Source of the DNA: Saposhnikovia divaricata
Lineage: Eukaryota; Streptophyta; Magnoliopsida; Apiales; Apiaceae
Assembly: GCA_036435485.1 (NCBI GenBank)
Contig: CM071598.1
Location: 175,718,148 to 175,782,147, forward strand
Length of the DNA stretch: 64,000 nt
Direction: 5' to 3'
The notes beneath the pieces were generated by a model. The model saw only the letters and a list, made by a program, of their open reading frames with translations, was not told the DNA's origin and did not search any database. Made by a program: the position numbers and the translations under genes. Numbering within the stretch: position 1 is the first letter of the stretch; each line of letters begins with the position of its first letter. Below are positions 11,028 to 22,885 of this stretch, piece by piece.

Positions 11028-12206
11028 ATGAAAATGAAAAAAGCCACTATGGCCGCTGGTGGAAAAAGGGCAAGAAGGTTGCCTGCAGAGCTGCCAGAGG
11101 AATTAATCCAAAGCGAAATCCTTATCCGCTTACCAATTAAATCTGTGTCACGTTTCAAATCAGTTTGTAAATCTTGGCTATCTCTATTTTCCGATCCCAA
11201 ATTCGTTAAAAAACATTACACTCGCAACGCCACTGAAAACCCTAATGAATACGACTGTCTCATAGCTGGAAAAGATAACAGAATTGTCATTCTCTCCCGA
11301 TACAAAGAAAATTTGGTTCTCCCTACCGACAAATACTATCAATTGGTTGGTTCCGTTAACGGCTTAGTTTGTCTCCGCCGCTGTGAAAAGTTGTCTTTGT
11401 GGAATCCTGCAATTCATCAATCAAAAGAATTGACTCTCACACCACACCGTTCTGGTCACATCAATAGCATTGGATTCGCTTTTGATCGAGTAAGTAATGA
11501 TTACAAAGTTGTAGTCTCGGTTAATTCAAAATTTGCTAGTGTTTACTCTTTCAAATCTGATTCTTGGACGGATTTATCTGTTCCTGCTAATATGCTTCCT
11601 AAAAGTAGATTTTGTGACACATTTACTCCAACTACTATTGTAAAGGATTGCCCTTACTGGACAACATTTATCTATACACCTGCAACACAAATTATATCTT
11701 ATGTTTCCCTGAAGTTTGATGCTGGAAGTAATGAGTTTAGGTCGTTGCCTAAATTTCACTGTGAGAGAAGTATTGCATTTGGAAAGGATTTTAAATTTCT
11801 GAATATGAAGGATTGTCTTGCTTTGATGGTTTATAAACCTGATTTGCCTACTATTCTCGTGGATGTATATTCTTTGGATGAAGAGGGATGTGGTGTGTGG
11901 ACTAAGATGTACACTTTGGGACCTCTCAATATTCAAATAGAAGGAGCTCTCTCCCAGGGTTTTAAGTATGGTGGCGAAATTGTAGTTGATGTGTCTGGAA
12001 AATTATTCTGCTTTGATTACAAGACAGAGACAATCAAATGCATTCAGGAATCAACTGATATTCATGTAGTAAGCTGCTACGGATATAATCCTAGTATGGT
12101 GTTCCTGCCAGGAATGAAGTCTGTTTATTCACAAACTCAAACTCGTACATTAAATGGTCTGTGTTTCAAAACTCCTCGGCGATTAATAAATTCAATAAGA
12201 GGCTAA
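11028..12206 (+). CDS. F-box protein with C-terminal F-box-associated domain (copy 2, intact)
   Basis: This is an uninterrupted single-exon frame of 392 residues. After a basic start (MKMKKATMAAGGKRAR) comes an F-box at about residues 20-60 (LPEELIQSEILIRLP, then SVCKSWLSLFSDPKFV). The rest matches the plant F-box-associated domain (about 100-370), with hallmarks such as LSLWNPAIHQSKEL and FDRVSNDYKVVV. F-box proteins of this type act as substrate receptors of SCF E3 ubiquitin ligases in cytosol or nucleus; the target is not predictable. The ATG at 11028 is used here, but the second Met (11034) may be the true start because copy 3 has lost the first ATG while keeping the second. The family length is usual. 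It sits between two broken paralogues and is the only intact host gene in the window. Confidence 0.88.
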   Translation: MKMKKATMAAGGKRARRLPAELPEELIQSEILIRLPIKSVSRFKSVCKSWLSLFSDPKFVKKHYTRNATENPNEYDCLIAGKDNRIVILSRYKENLVLPTDKYYQLVGSVNGLVCLRRCEKLSLWNPAIHQSKELTLTPHRSGHINSIGFAFDRVSNDYKVVVSVNSKFASVYSFKSDSWTDLSVPANMLPKSRFCDTFTPTTIVKDCPYWTTFIYTPATQIISYVSLKFDAGSNEFRSLPKFHCERSIAFGKDFKFLNMKDCLALMVYKPDLPTILVDVYSLDEEGCGVWTKMYTLGPLNIQIEGALSQGFKYGGEIVVDVSGKLFCFDYKTETIKCIQESTDIHVVSCYGYNPSMVFLPGMKSVYSQTQTRTLNGLCFKTPRRLINSIRG

Positions 12207-14464
12207 TCAATTGCTAAATGTTATTTGCCAAGACAACTAGTGTTTGATGATATGTTCAGTTGAGAGAAATAGTGGGAAGAAGGCTATTTCAGTTGTTTAG
12301 GTAGTCGCGCTTTGACATTTGCTTTTGTTTTAAACATACTTTTGTTGGTTTTCACAGTTTAAATTCTAAGGAACATTGTATGAAATTGTTTTACATTTTA
12401 TTCTATATGCCTGACTCTGGTGTTGCACTGAGTAGCTATATCTAGTTATTTCTCCATGAATCTTGGGCTTTTTCATTTTGATCAAGTTACTTCTTTATAT
12501 GTAGCCTATGGAGGAATACTGGTACTGTTCACGCAGAGGATCTTCAACTGTTTTGTGAATAATTCTTCGTATATTCCTGTAGGCAGTTCTTTTGTAGGAG
12601 TAAATCACAATGTCAGATTTGTGGTGAATACAGAAAAAATCGTTATGTCTATGTTGGCCTTTATCCTAATTACCTACTCCTTTTTAGTTATTCCTCGGTC
12701 TGGTCTTTCGAAGTTTGAGGAAATTGTTTATCTTTCGTATTACAATTTATTCATTTCCGGACTTGAAACTACAATTACATACCAATTTATGCCTTCAACT
12801 ATTCATCAAAAATGTCTGATCTAGTTCAATTCTTTGGTTTTACAAGCAAATACAAATTTGTGAGAAATTTCCTATATTGTCATATAAATTCAGCTTCAAC
12901 CACTGTTAATAATTAGTTTATGATTCTGAAGTTAACTTCTTCTTCCAGTTTCAGGCTTCTTCTCTTTGTTATGTGAATTTGCACTGTACTCTATAGGACT
13001 CAAGTCATCGAATTTCCATACTGCTTTTTCTCCTTCACATTCAGCCATTCAGATCTGCGTGGATAAAAATTTTATACAAGTAAAATTAATATAGTCAGAA
13101 TTGATTTGACCTGTATAGCTTCTGGCTTGGTAAACTAGAAGTCTCCACAATTTAAGAAGATTTGATGTTTAGAAGCAATTTTCAGTTGCTGGTGCACAGA
13201 TAAACCTTTTTTTTAAAGCAAAAGGCTTAATGCACTGACTAAGATTGCGTATGATAAGTATTCTAATCTGTGAACATAACTGCGTATAAGTAATATAATA
13301 TTGTATTCATCCATTTTTCCAATTGATAATATGAGGTTTAGGTTTAACTAAACTTTATATTTTGCAATGTACAAATGACTTCAAATACTTTTCCCCACCT
13401 TTTTCTTTTTTTGAAAAATTTTCGCCAGCTTGTTTGCTTAACAAATTTGAATATCAAAAATATACGCGGATTATGTTCATGGCTCACACCTCTTTTTATG
13501 CCTTTCATCCTGCTGTAGATGCTTTTTTTTTTGTGTCTTTCATCCTTCGCTTCCATCTCTAGTTTTTGTTGTAATTCATGTTGTTACACCTCTATTCTGA
13601 TAAGCCAAAGGCCAACTTAAAAGTGTTGGCAGATTCTAAATCACCAATTATCTTCAGTTTTTGACTGAATCTTTATAATCAGAAGGGTAATTAAAGTCTG
13701 CTAACCGTTATAATCTTTATAATCAGGAGTATTGAGATAATTTGGAAGTTTATGCAATATATTTGTTGAGTTAAAAGAAACAAAAGGTGGGATGCCATCA
13801 CAAATTATTTGTATTATATTGGTGGATTAGTATTCTCTGTTCTTTAATTTATACTCCGGTCTTGTTTGTCCTCATATTTCGTTACTGGGGAAGTATCACT
13901 AGCTAGTTCGTTAGTTCCCCAGTTTCATCCAAGTATGTGTAATCTGCAACAGTTATGTATCTATAATTATGTTACTATTTGTAACTACAAAAGTAACTAT
14001 TTTTCTTGGTTATTTGGTCATGGAATGAATTCAAAGTACTTTGATAATTCTTTAGTTATGGATTGATTCTTAGTTTTCGCCTATATTTTATATCTGAAGA
14101 AAATGTGTTGATTGAACTAGTTTACAGCTCTTTGTATATATGTTGGGGATCGGTTTAGGATCGAGGAGGATTTATTGAATGGTGCAGAACGGAAGAATAT
14201 GATTATCTTTTATCGTAAGACCTTTCAGTTTCTAATCTGAATCGCCAGTGACTACTACATTGGTGCAAATTTTCTCTTTAATTTTTAGTTATTGATTTGC
14301 CAAATCGTTCAGTTATCAGAGTATGCACAAATTTTCACTTTTTCATTTTTCTCTTCTGCCTTCAATTCTTTTAGTTTCTTTAATATTCTGTGTCATGTGA
14401 ATAAGGATGACAGACTTTGAGTAGAGTAACCAATTTGTTGAAGCTAGCTTTATACTCACATGTA
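12207..14464. other. Intergenic DNA downstream of F-box copy 2
   Basis: No gene is supported. Part of this (about 13196-13280) resembles 10150-10230, a trace of the tandem duplication of F-box units. The rest is AT-rich with poly-T runs. Confidence 0.45.
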
Positions 14465-14765
14465 CTTCCTCCGTCCCGAATTATGTGACATGGTTTGACT
14501 TTCACGGAGATTAAGAAAATGTAATAAAAAAAGAATAAAGTTAGTTGAAAAGTGGGTAAAGTGGTGGGACCTATTAATTTTTAATAATAGATTTGAGATA
14601 GTGTAAGAAAGTAGTGGGTGTAATAGTGTTTAAATGAGTATAAAATAGAGAAGTAGTGGGTGTAATAGTGAAAAGTAGTGTTCAAAAATAGTAAGTATAA
14701 TAGGTTCATTCTTTTTGGGACGTCCCAAAAAGGAATAAGGTTCATATAAAATGGGACGGAGGGAG
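14465..14765. mobile_element. Stowaway-type MITE (301 bp)
   Basis: Terminal inverted repeats are CTTCCTCCGTCCC on the left and GGGACGGAGGGAG on the right, flanked by TA on both sides (14463-14464 and 14766-14767). These are the ends and duplication of Stowaway MITEs mobilised by Tc1/mariner transposases. The paralogous promoter of F-box copy 2 (about 10754-10780) shows the empty site, CATGTATATACTAAATAG. Confidence 0.93.
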
Positions 14766-15213
14766 TATATACTAAATAGATCCATTCTCTTCCCCTTCCC
14801 ACATATTTTTCCACAAATCTTCAGATTGTGTATTGGAAATATAGTTACCTGTGGCATATTCTCCTTATACGCAGCCTGCTTATGTATTTCGATTGACTTT
14901 ATGTGTATTTAATTTACGCATTCTGATGATGTGTATCTATTCGGTAAATGGTGTTACGTAGTATCTGTTATCCTAGACAGTATGAATATTAATAATTAGG
15001 TGATTTGGGTCATTTCCCAAAAGTACACTCAGAATAAAAATGAAAAAAGCCACTATGGCCGCTGGTGGAAAAAGGGCAAGATGGTTGCCTGCAGAGCTTC
15101 CAGAGGAATTAATCCAAAGCGAAATCCTTATCCGCTTACCAATTAAATCTGTGTCACGTTACAAATCAATTTGTAAATCTTGGCTATCTCTATTTTCCGA
15201 TCCCAAATTCGTT
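14766..15213 (+). repeat. Duplicated promoter and 5' end of F-box gene
   Basis: This stretch is nearly identical to about 10762-11214, covering the promoter and first 60 or so codons of the intact F-box gene. It places the MITE insertion after the duplication. Confidence 0.85.
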
Positions 15214-15590
15214 AGTATTAGATCTAACGATTTTCATCAATTTATTAAAAATCTAACGGTCAATATTGTTTGTATGCCATAATTTAGAATAGATTAATCT
15301 AGAGGGGTTCTAGTTTGCTTATTATAGTTTAGTACAAATTAATTTAGAGGGTTCTACTATATAATTGGTTTATTTAAGCTATAGTATTGTTTTTTTTTTT
15401 TTTGCTAGGTAAGCTATAGTATTGTTAGCATGACTGTGGTGTTGCTGTAAGATGTATGCCGTCGTCCGTAAAAATATGTGTGCAAGTATGGAACTTGTTA
15501 CAGAGTTGTAAGTACGTTGGCGAGATCCATGTTTGATGAAGATCGATGCTATGATCTCAAAACCGAACAAATTAAGAATCTTTCAGTAGT
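15040..15590 (+). pseudogene. F-box pseudogene (copy 3, gutted)
   Basis: The first 57 or so codons, from MKKATMAAGG to LSLFSDPKFV, are almost the same as copy 2. They run into unrelated sequence after 15213 and stop at 15280-15282. A small piece of the C-terminal domain survives at about 15503-15590, where the phrases KYVGEI and CYDLKTEQIK align with KYGGEI and CFDYKTETIK of copy 2, with stops between. The middle of the gene has been replaced by sequence containing AGATCTAACG and AAATCTAACGG. A short F-box-only peptide of 80 residues could be made, but nothing shows that it is. Confidence 0.8.
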
Positions 15591-16750
15591 AGCCATATTG
15601 CACCATATACTACCAACATGACGACTACTACTTCATTAGTATAACTGACACCCTTGTTTGTCTGTTCTTTTCAGCTTACCTCTATTCCAGAATGGTTCAA
15701 TAACTGGCCAGTTCTGTGTATTATGTCAACAACTGTTCCGGTCTGATGAAGGGTTGCTTTTAATGTGCAGACCACTTTGTAAAAGCTTGCGTAATTTTCT
15801 GTAATAGACTTGAGGAGAGTGAAAAAGAACTAATCTAGAGGAATATATACCGTCGTCAGTCAAAAAATTCATGAGATTGAAAAAAGTGGCCGAGCATTTA
15901 CATTATCAGTATGACTGTGTCTGTGTCTACATGCATGTGTAGAAGTCTGAACAATTCTAGTAGCAAGAATCTAACGTTACATTTTTTTGGTGTGGATACT
16001 ATTTAATTGGAAGTACGAAATACTCCTAAGATGATCAAATATTAAGGTTAACAAGACCATAATTATAAGTGGGTGTTACTGTTACCCCACGTCGATTTGA
16101 CGAGCACGAGCCAATTTGAATGAATGTCCACGAATGAAAATCGATCGGTGCAACAAGAACTTGCAAACCCATAAAAGGGTGTACCACAACCCTCGCACAA
16201 CATAATTTTGCTGAATAGAGGAATTGTTGGCCGGATGAAAGGTTATTTTCAAGACATGAGATTAGTATGTTAAGAGCTGAGTCATATTAAATTTTTATGA
16301 ATTTAAAATTTTCTTTCCTAGCGAATAATTAGATTAATTCGTTTAACCATTACATTCTTTAAGAAAACGTAAAAGAATTTCGAAATAAATTGTTAACACT
16401 AACCGGACGGAAATGTGAAACTGAACCTTTATGAAATACTAATATTTCAGCTCTCGTGTCATCAAAGTGTTTAAACTTTAATGACAGTTGGTCTTTATTC
16501 CTTGAGCCCAACTCTGTTCCATTGACTTGGAATTGTTCCAAATACACACTGTTACTCGGTCGGCCCAATTCTGTTCAGTCCATAGCTTTGGCAAACTTGT
16601 CAAAAACTTTTAGCAACAATAATCATAACATTCACTAAACAAAAAAAAATTAAATTAAATTAAATAAATAATCATAACATTCGAATACACATTCGTCAAT
16701 CGCCATCCCACATTTTATGTACCCAATGTTCTGAAACGGGATCAGTGTTA
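15591..16750. other. Intergenic DNA, no gene seen
   Basis: The stretch is AT-rich. Short frames on either strand show no recognisable domain. Confidence 0.45.
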
Positions 16751-17140
16751 GAGAATTTTTAATAGGGGTTGTCAAGAGGTTGCCAATTCCTATGTGGCAT
16801 GGCATCCTTGATTACACCTATTGGAGTATCAATATTGCCAACCAAAGTTGTCAAAAGTTGGCAACTTCTCCATTTAGTTAAAATACATACAATTCCCCAA
16901 AAATGTATTTGATTTTACCCTTTTCTATATCTCCCATATTTAAAATGTATTTATAAGATAATATAAAATTTATGTATGGGACCACATTGGTAACTTTTAA
17001 AGTTGCTAACTATTGTAGTAGATTTGTAACAAAAGTTGCCAACATGAGATGGAGGACAGAAGAAAATAAAAAAAAAATAATATATATAATGATGTGGTAG
17101 AAGTTGGCAACTATGTTGACAACCTCTATTGTAGATGCTC
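16751..17140. mobile_element. Tourist-like MITE (390 bp)
   Basis: The right end read on the minus strand (GAGCATCTACAATAG, then GGTTGTCAAC and GTTGCCAAC) matches the left end (GAGAATTTTTAATAG, then GGTTGTCAAG and GTTGCCAAT) with some mismatches. TTA flanks both sides (16748-16750 and 17141-17143). TTA duplication with GAGCATCT ends is typical of PIF/Harbinger-related Tourist MITEs. Confidence 0.75.
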
Positions 17141-17723
17141 TTATGCATAATTTATAATATTCGTTTTAGTTAGAAATATATTCATTTAATTTATAATTAA
17201 AATAATAGTTAAGTTAATTTATAAATAATTTAGTTAATATTTTAATGAGAAAAATGTTAACTGTAGGTTATTACCTAAAATTATCAGCATTTTGAGTATA
17301 AAAAGTGGATGACATTTTTGTAATAATGAAATCCACCCCATGCATTTATAAAAATAGTCTTCGAATTGTATTATAATATTTCTTAACTTTAGGTAATTAT
17401 CTACAGTTAACTATAAGATCATTAAACCCTACTTTAATAATATTGATTTAGGTACGTGTATATTTATTTTTTTATGTTATGTTATGATTTTTTAATAAAC
17501 TTTCCAAATACACTAAATAATCTTACCATAAATATTGTATCTTATATTAGTGACAAGTATTAAAATAGATCAAATTATAGATTTGGATATTATTTAAAAA
17601 TAAATATGGATGTCAAAGTTGAAAATGGATTATTCAATTAATCAAATTAAAGTCAAAAATTTCATCCAAACCTAAACACTAGTATCGAAATTGAAAAATC
17701 AATTATTCAAAATTTATAACATA

Positions 17724-18640
17724 CTAGCTTAAAATTCTACGATGCACGGATGTTTTTCAATATAATGAATTTTTTTTTTAATTTGAGTTAAGAATTTTAG
17801 GACATAAACCTTGTAGGCTTCAAATTTTAAATGATATGATCTGATGATAATTATATATATGTTGTCCGTGATATTTTTAGAAAATGATTGATTTTAGTTT
17901 GAAAATATTAAAAAGATGAAATATTTTAGTTGAAAAATGTAATCAGTTAGTTATTAGTTATTATAATATTATTATTTTATTTTCTTAAACAAAGTTACCT
18001 GAATAGGTTTTATTGGAAAAAAATTAAAAATAGAAAAGGTAATGTATTTTAGCATTTTAGCTGAAAAGGTAATTGGTTAATTATTAGTAATTATATTTCT
18101 AATATTTTATTTTATCAAACAAAATTGCTCGTAGTGATGTTAGAAAAGAAAAATTTTAGTTAGATAAAATATAAAAGATTATGTATTTTACGTGAAAAAG
18201 AAAATTGATTATTATTGAAAAATAGAAAATGTAACATGTTTTACTTGAAAATGAACCATATTACTTAAATAAAGCTATCCGAATAAGTTTTACTGGGAAA
18301 AAAAATAAAAAATTAGAAAAGTTAACGTGTTTTAGCTAAAAAGGGTAAATGATTAATTATAGTAATTCTAATTATAATAATTTATTTAATTAAATAGAAT
18401 TGTTCATATTGTTTTTATAAAAGGATAAATTTTCTTTAGATAAAATATATAAGATAATGTATTTTATGTGAAAATGGAAATTTATTAGTTATTGAAAAAT
18501 AGAAAAGGTAACATGTTTTACCTAAAAAGGAAATTTAATATAATGGAAACTTTTTTTTAATTTGAATTAAAAATTTTAAGAGATGAATATTTTTTGTTTA
18601 AAATTTTAAATGATATGATCTGATAATAATTATATACTAG
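17724..18640 (-). mobile_element. Possible Helitron-like termini, boundaries unsure
   Basis: On the minus strand, CTAG followed by T occurs at 18640-18637 and 17727-17724. Each is preceded by a GC-rich phrase (GTGCGTAGCACGG and CCGTGCATCG) like the hairpin seen before the CTAG end of plant Helitrons. No rep/helicase gene and no clear TC 5' end were found, so these would be non-autonomous remnants at best. Confidence 0.3.
17990..18535 (+). repeat. Imperfect tandem dimer, about 280 bp per unit
   Basis: The phrase starting CTGAATAGGTTTTATTGG near 18000 returns as CCGAATAAGTTTTACTGG near 18279. The phrase around AGATTATGTATTTTACGTG near 18175 returns near 18454. A related stretch also lies near 61740-61825. 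Confidence 0.7.
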
Positions 18641-20800
18641 CGTTCTACCCGTGCTACGCACCGAATTAATTAACTAATATAAACATATTTTTTAAATCAT
18701 AATTTAGAAGGAAAAAAAAAGATCATTTCATTAGAATTTAAGTATAAAATAATATTCAATTTATACCAATTACATTAATATCAATATTAATCAAATAATT
18801 ATCATAACATTCACATCCCCGCTAAAACATACTAAGCCCTTCTTTATTATTTTTTCTTAATTTTATTTTTCATTTGATTTCTCTCATTTTTGAGAATCTT
18901 GCAACCAAGTTCATAAGTTTTTACCCATATTTTAAGTTTTGTTGTTTGGAAAATTTGGTATATTTAAATGTGCAGTACAATGGGTTTCTATAATTTTTAT
19001 TATATTAATACATTAAAAATATTTGCATGGGTCCCGATCAATTTTTCAAATATATATTAAAAATTTATAAACACTTATTTCTAACGACCGTTAAAAATTA
19101 TTAGATTGTCTCACAGCAATATGAGAAAGGATCTTTACTGTGCAAATCCATTAAACTAACGTAGTTATGATAAAGAAAAACTTTCATCTATTCTAGTTTT
19201 CTATGTGTTTGTTCAATATCATTTTTACAAATTTTATGTTCTTTTATTAGTGAAGTGATTTACTATAGAAAAATAAACATTATCAATTATCCAAACAAAT
19301 CCAATATATCTCATTATTTGAGTAAGGTATAACTGTTAGAGTTTATGGTTATAATTTGAAATTATTTTATGAAATATTTTAGATGTAAGACATATAATTT
19401 ATTTATTTTTATTCAAATATTTCATTATAAATAATCAATACTAATTTAGTAATTATAACTTCTATTTCTCAATCTCAAATTTTATTGATATATTTAAGAT
19501 GTGATTTTCTTTACTTTACATTGATTTTTCATTTATGTTGTATACAAAGAAATATTTTTTTTTCATATATTAAATTTTACTTAGTATGTTAAATCGTAAA
19601 TATGTTATATTTGACTACTTAATTTAATCATTTTAATTTTTAATTATTGTATAAATAAAATTAATATTATTTGCGTGTAGAAATTATTTTAATTTTGGCT
19701 ACATTATTATTGATTTTGGATACCAAAAAAAACTAGATCTAATCTGAAATCCGACGAATTTGGTTTTGGATATTGAGTTTAGGATTTGAATTTATTTTTA
19801 AAACCCAAAAATATTTGGCATGGGTTTGGATTTTACAAAATTCAGATCAAACCCAACTCATTGTCATCCCTATGCGTGAAATAAGATATTTGAAAATGAG
19901 TATCATCTATCTTTTTTCTATTTGACTAACATGTTAAAATAGAAAACTGTACATGAAACTAAAATCAAATATGTAATATATAAACACATAATCACATTAT
20001 TATATATATGTCCTTATAATTTAATTATCGGGTTAAAAAATATGAAATTCATTTTCGTTTAACAGTGAGAATATTTTTTCGACAAATATTAAAAGAAAGT
20101 GCTTACGTAGATCTGGAAATCGTTTATATTATGTACATTCATGCCATGTGACCTTGGGATCTTGCATGAAAATGACATGAAATTATTTTGTAACCCAAAA
20201 TTCAAACACAAAATGCTACTAAATTACACAATTCTTTTTTTGGTACACAAAACGAAAATATATGCGAAAAGAAAAAAATATAACAATTACATGTAATGTC
20301 ACTCTTTGCCAAAGTTATCTAAATATTTAACTATGTAATTGAAAACAACATTGAGATGTTACAAGATAAAACAAAGAGTAGAGTACATAAAAATGAAGCC
20401 CTCTTGTGTTTTTTTTTAAATTTTGTTTATTGTTAATATATATCTCTGTTTGTTTAGAATCTATCTACCAACTTATTGATTTTTTAACCCATATTTAAGA
20501 TTTTGTTGATATTAAAAATAAATATTATTAACCAACCAAGCAAATTCGATATGTCTGCTCTTAGATTAGGATATAAGAATTGAATACTATTACTTGAATT
20601 CAAGAATACAAAATTAAAATGGGCACCTTTTATTGGAAACTTTATATAATTTATATGTATCGACCTATCAATTATCAATAATAGTGATTTTTGAACGATT
20701 GCTATAGCCGTTTCTTTCTCTCCTTGTCTCCCAAAAATACTAAATTAAAGTTTAGGGGCTGACATCTGCACTTTGGTTGATGGTAAGCCCCTTTTTATTT
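18641..20800. other. AT-rich intergenic DNA
   Basis: Nothing gene-like is seen on either strand. Confidence 0.5.
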
Positions 20801-20844
20801 TATTTTTCTTGATTTTACTTTGTTTTTCAATAATTATCTATCTT

Positions 20845-22060
20845 TATTGAGAGTCTAGTACCACGTTATTGGGTTTTATTTACTGGTATATTGGATTTTT
20901 TACTTTCTCCTTGTGAATGATAACTCCAATTTCTTTTCCTTGATTTTACTTTGTTTTTCAATAAATATATCTCTTTCTTGAGGGTCTAGTACCCCGTTAG
21001 TGGATTTTGTCTACCCATATATTGGTTTGTTCTTTCTCTTTGTGAGAGCATGTTCCTTTATTTTCGCATCCGGGATATTAAATCTACAGGATTTTATTAT
21101 ATTGGTTTATTGATTTTGATAGTATAGAAACGCAGTTATGGTCAGTTGTTCAAATACGTTCACACAAATCACATATGTATTTCCCTCACGATCAGAATAA
21201 ATTGTTGGATTATCTCGCCAGAAAGGCTATATATTTCAATGATATAACCGAGGGATGTACCACAATTTAAGATCTGATCAACGATTTTAGTTTGGATTAA
21301 GGAAACCTTATTACCTTGATATGATCTATTTGAATATGTGTTTGTCCAATCTTGATTATTTTTGCAGATGTATTATTTACCTGTAAAAAATAGTGATTTA
21401 AAGAAAATTTGAATGATTATTTATGTAGATGGCATATGCCCTTTTTTTTGATAAATTAATTATCTATCAAAAAAAGGTGATTTATTAGAATTTTTGTGCT
21501 GAATTGACCAATTTGCTACTCCCTCCGTCCCGATGGTTTCTATACGTTTGGTTTGGACACGGAGACCAAGAAAATGTATAAAAAATGAGTAAAGTTAAAT
21601 GAAAAGTAGGTAAAGTGGTGGGACATATCAATATTTAATAATAGATTTGAGATAATGGAGGAAAGTAGTGGGTGTGATAGTATTTTATATTATAGATTTG
21701 AGATAGTGGAAGAAAGTTAGTGGATGTAATAGTATTTTTTATTATTAAAACTTTACTATTTTTGGAATGTATAGAAATGATGGGACACCCCAAAATAGTA
21801 AGTGTATAGAAATGAACGGGACAGAGGGAGTATGAAAATATCAACTAACAATACTTTTACTGACTCAGTAATGAATTTCATTTTTTGAATTGATAATTTA
21901 TACACCAAATAATGTCTAATGCTATTTGAGAGTCTATTCATTATCTTGAATAATTCAAATATATTGTCAAGTCAGTTTGTTTGTCCCATTAATTCTTGCA
22001 TAACTAAAAAATACTGATAAGTAAATGTTAATGAAAATTTGTTTAAAATTCATTTTTAAT
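20845..22060 (+). repeat. Dispersed repeat, copy 1 (partner at 59312-60660)
   Basis: Long stretches match 59312 onward, including GTCTAGTACCCCGTTAGTGG, CTCGCCA...GGCTATATATTTCA and TTTATACACCAAATAATGTC. Copy 1 carries a MITE at 21519 that copy 2 lacks; copy 2 carries a TRIM at 59957 that copy 1 lacks. Copy 1 also has an internal duplication with a period of about 131 bp (near 20805 and 20938, both starting CTTGATTTTACTTTG). The family is not recognised. Confidence 0.75.
21519..21830. mobile_element. Stowaway-type MITE (312 bp)
   Basis: The ends are CTCCCTCCGTCCC and GGGACAGAGGGAG, flanked by TA on both sides. The paralogous site at about 59867-59885 reads TTTGCTATGAAAAC with no insertion, confirming the boundaries. 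It belongs to the same broad family as the MITE at 14465. Confidence 0.93.
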
Positions 22061-22353
22061 ATTTTAATTGGTTGAATTTAGCTTTTTTTTAAATAATTGA
22101 TTAATTTAAAAGTTTATATAACTTAAAGTTTGATTGTGTATTTGGAATAGTGTATTAAATATTCTAAAATATTTAAAATATTTAATTTAATAAGAATAGA
22201 TTTATTTAGATTTGTTTGCACCTTATGATAATAGATCGAGTGTTTGAGATATTAAAATATTATATTTTATAATATAGATAAAATAGACCCATGCATAAAA
22301 ATAATATATTTCTATTAATATCAATTAATATATATGCAATTTTGGAAAATGGC

Positions 22354-22852
22354 TGATATGGGCTAAAAGTAAGCCCTAAAGACACATTTAATGAGGCATT
22401 GATTAGACCAACTATGGTCCAAATGTGGGGCCCATTAAGGAGGCCCAAAACCCTAATTAAATATTAATTTCGTAATTAATATTAAGGGAGAATAAATAGC
22501 TCAGCAATAAGAGTTAAATAAGGATATTACTCCTGCCTAACTTAGCCTCCAAGGCACCAAATTCAATATGGAAACTAACTCCTACAAGGAAGAAGTCTAG
22601 AACCTTCCTCAAGGCGGTGGCTTGCCCACCAAGTCTCCAAATCCTACCATAATTCTAAGGCTTCTCAGCCTATATAAAGGGCCTGACCCCTCATTCTCAG
22701 AACTACGTTTTGGGCTTGATTCTCAACCTTGAGATACATAGGCACTCTGTGAGGACCGATTAGTCTCGAACGCAGACACAACCATTAAAGCACGAAGCTC
22801 ACGAACCTTAGCATTAAATACAATTCAATAACCTAGTTTTTATTCCACAACA
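22354..22852 (+). repeat. 5' LTR of element C
   Basis: TGATATGGGC...CCACAACA, with TATATAA at 22671-22677 and the primer binding site directly after. The five bases before it, ATGGC, match those after 58219. Confidence 0.95.
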
Positions 22853-22854
22853 TT

Positions 22855-22872
22855 TGGCGCCGTCTGTGGGAA
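22855..22872 (+). other. Primer binding site of element C
   Basis: TGGCGCCGTCTGTGGG follows the LTR by two bases. The first bases fit the 3' end of a tRNA ending GGCGCCA, such as tRNA-Asp; the later bases fit less well. Element D has the same site with one change. Confidence 0.75.
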
Positions 22873-22885
22873 GACAACATCAACC

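Noticed and set aside
12456..12824. 122-codon frame downstream of F-box copy 2 with hydrophobic stretches
   Set aside because: It lies in the 3' flank of a duplicated unit, has no recognisable family and is not kept in the other copies.
14581..14857. Minus-strand frames in and next to the MITE
   Set aside because: Short, low-complexity translations of a non-coding element.
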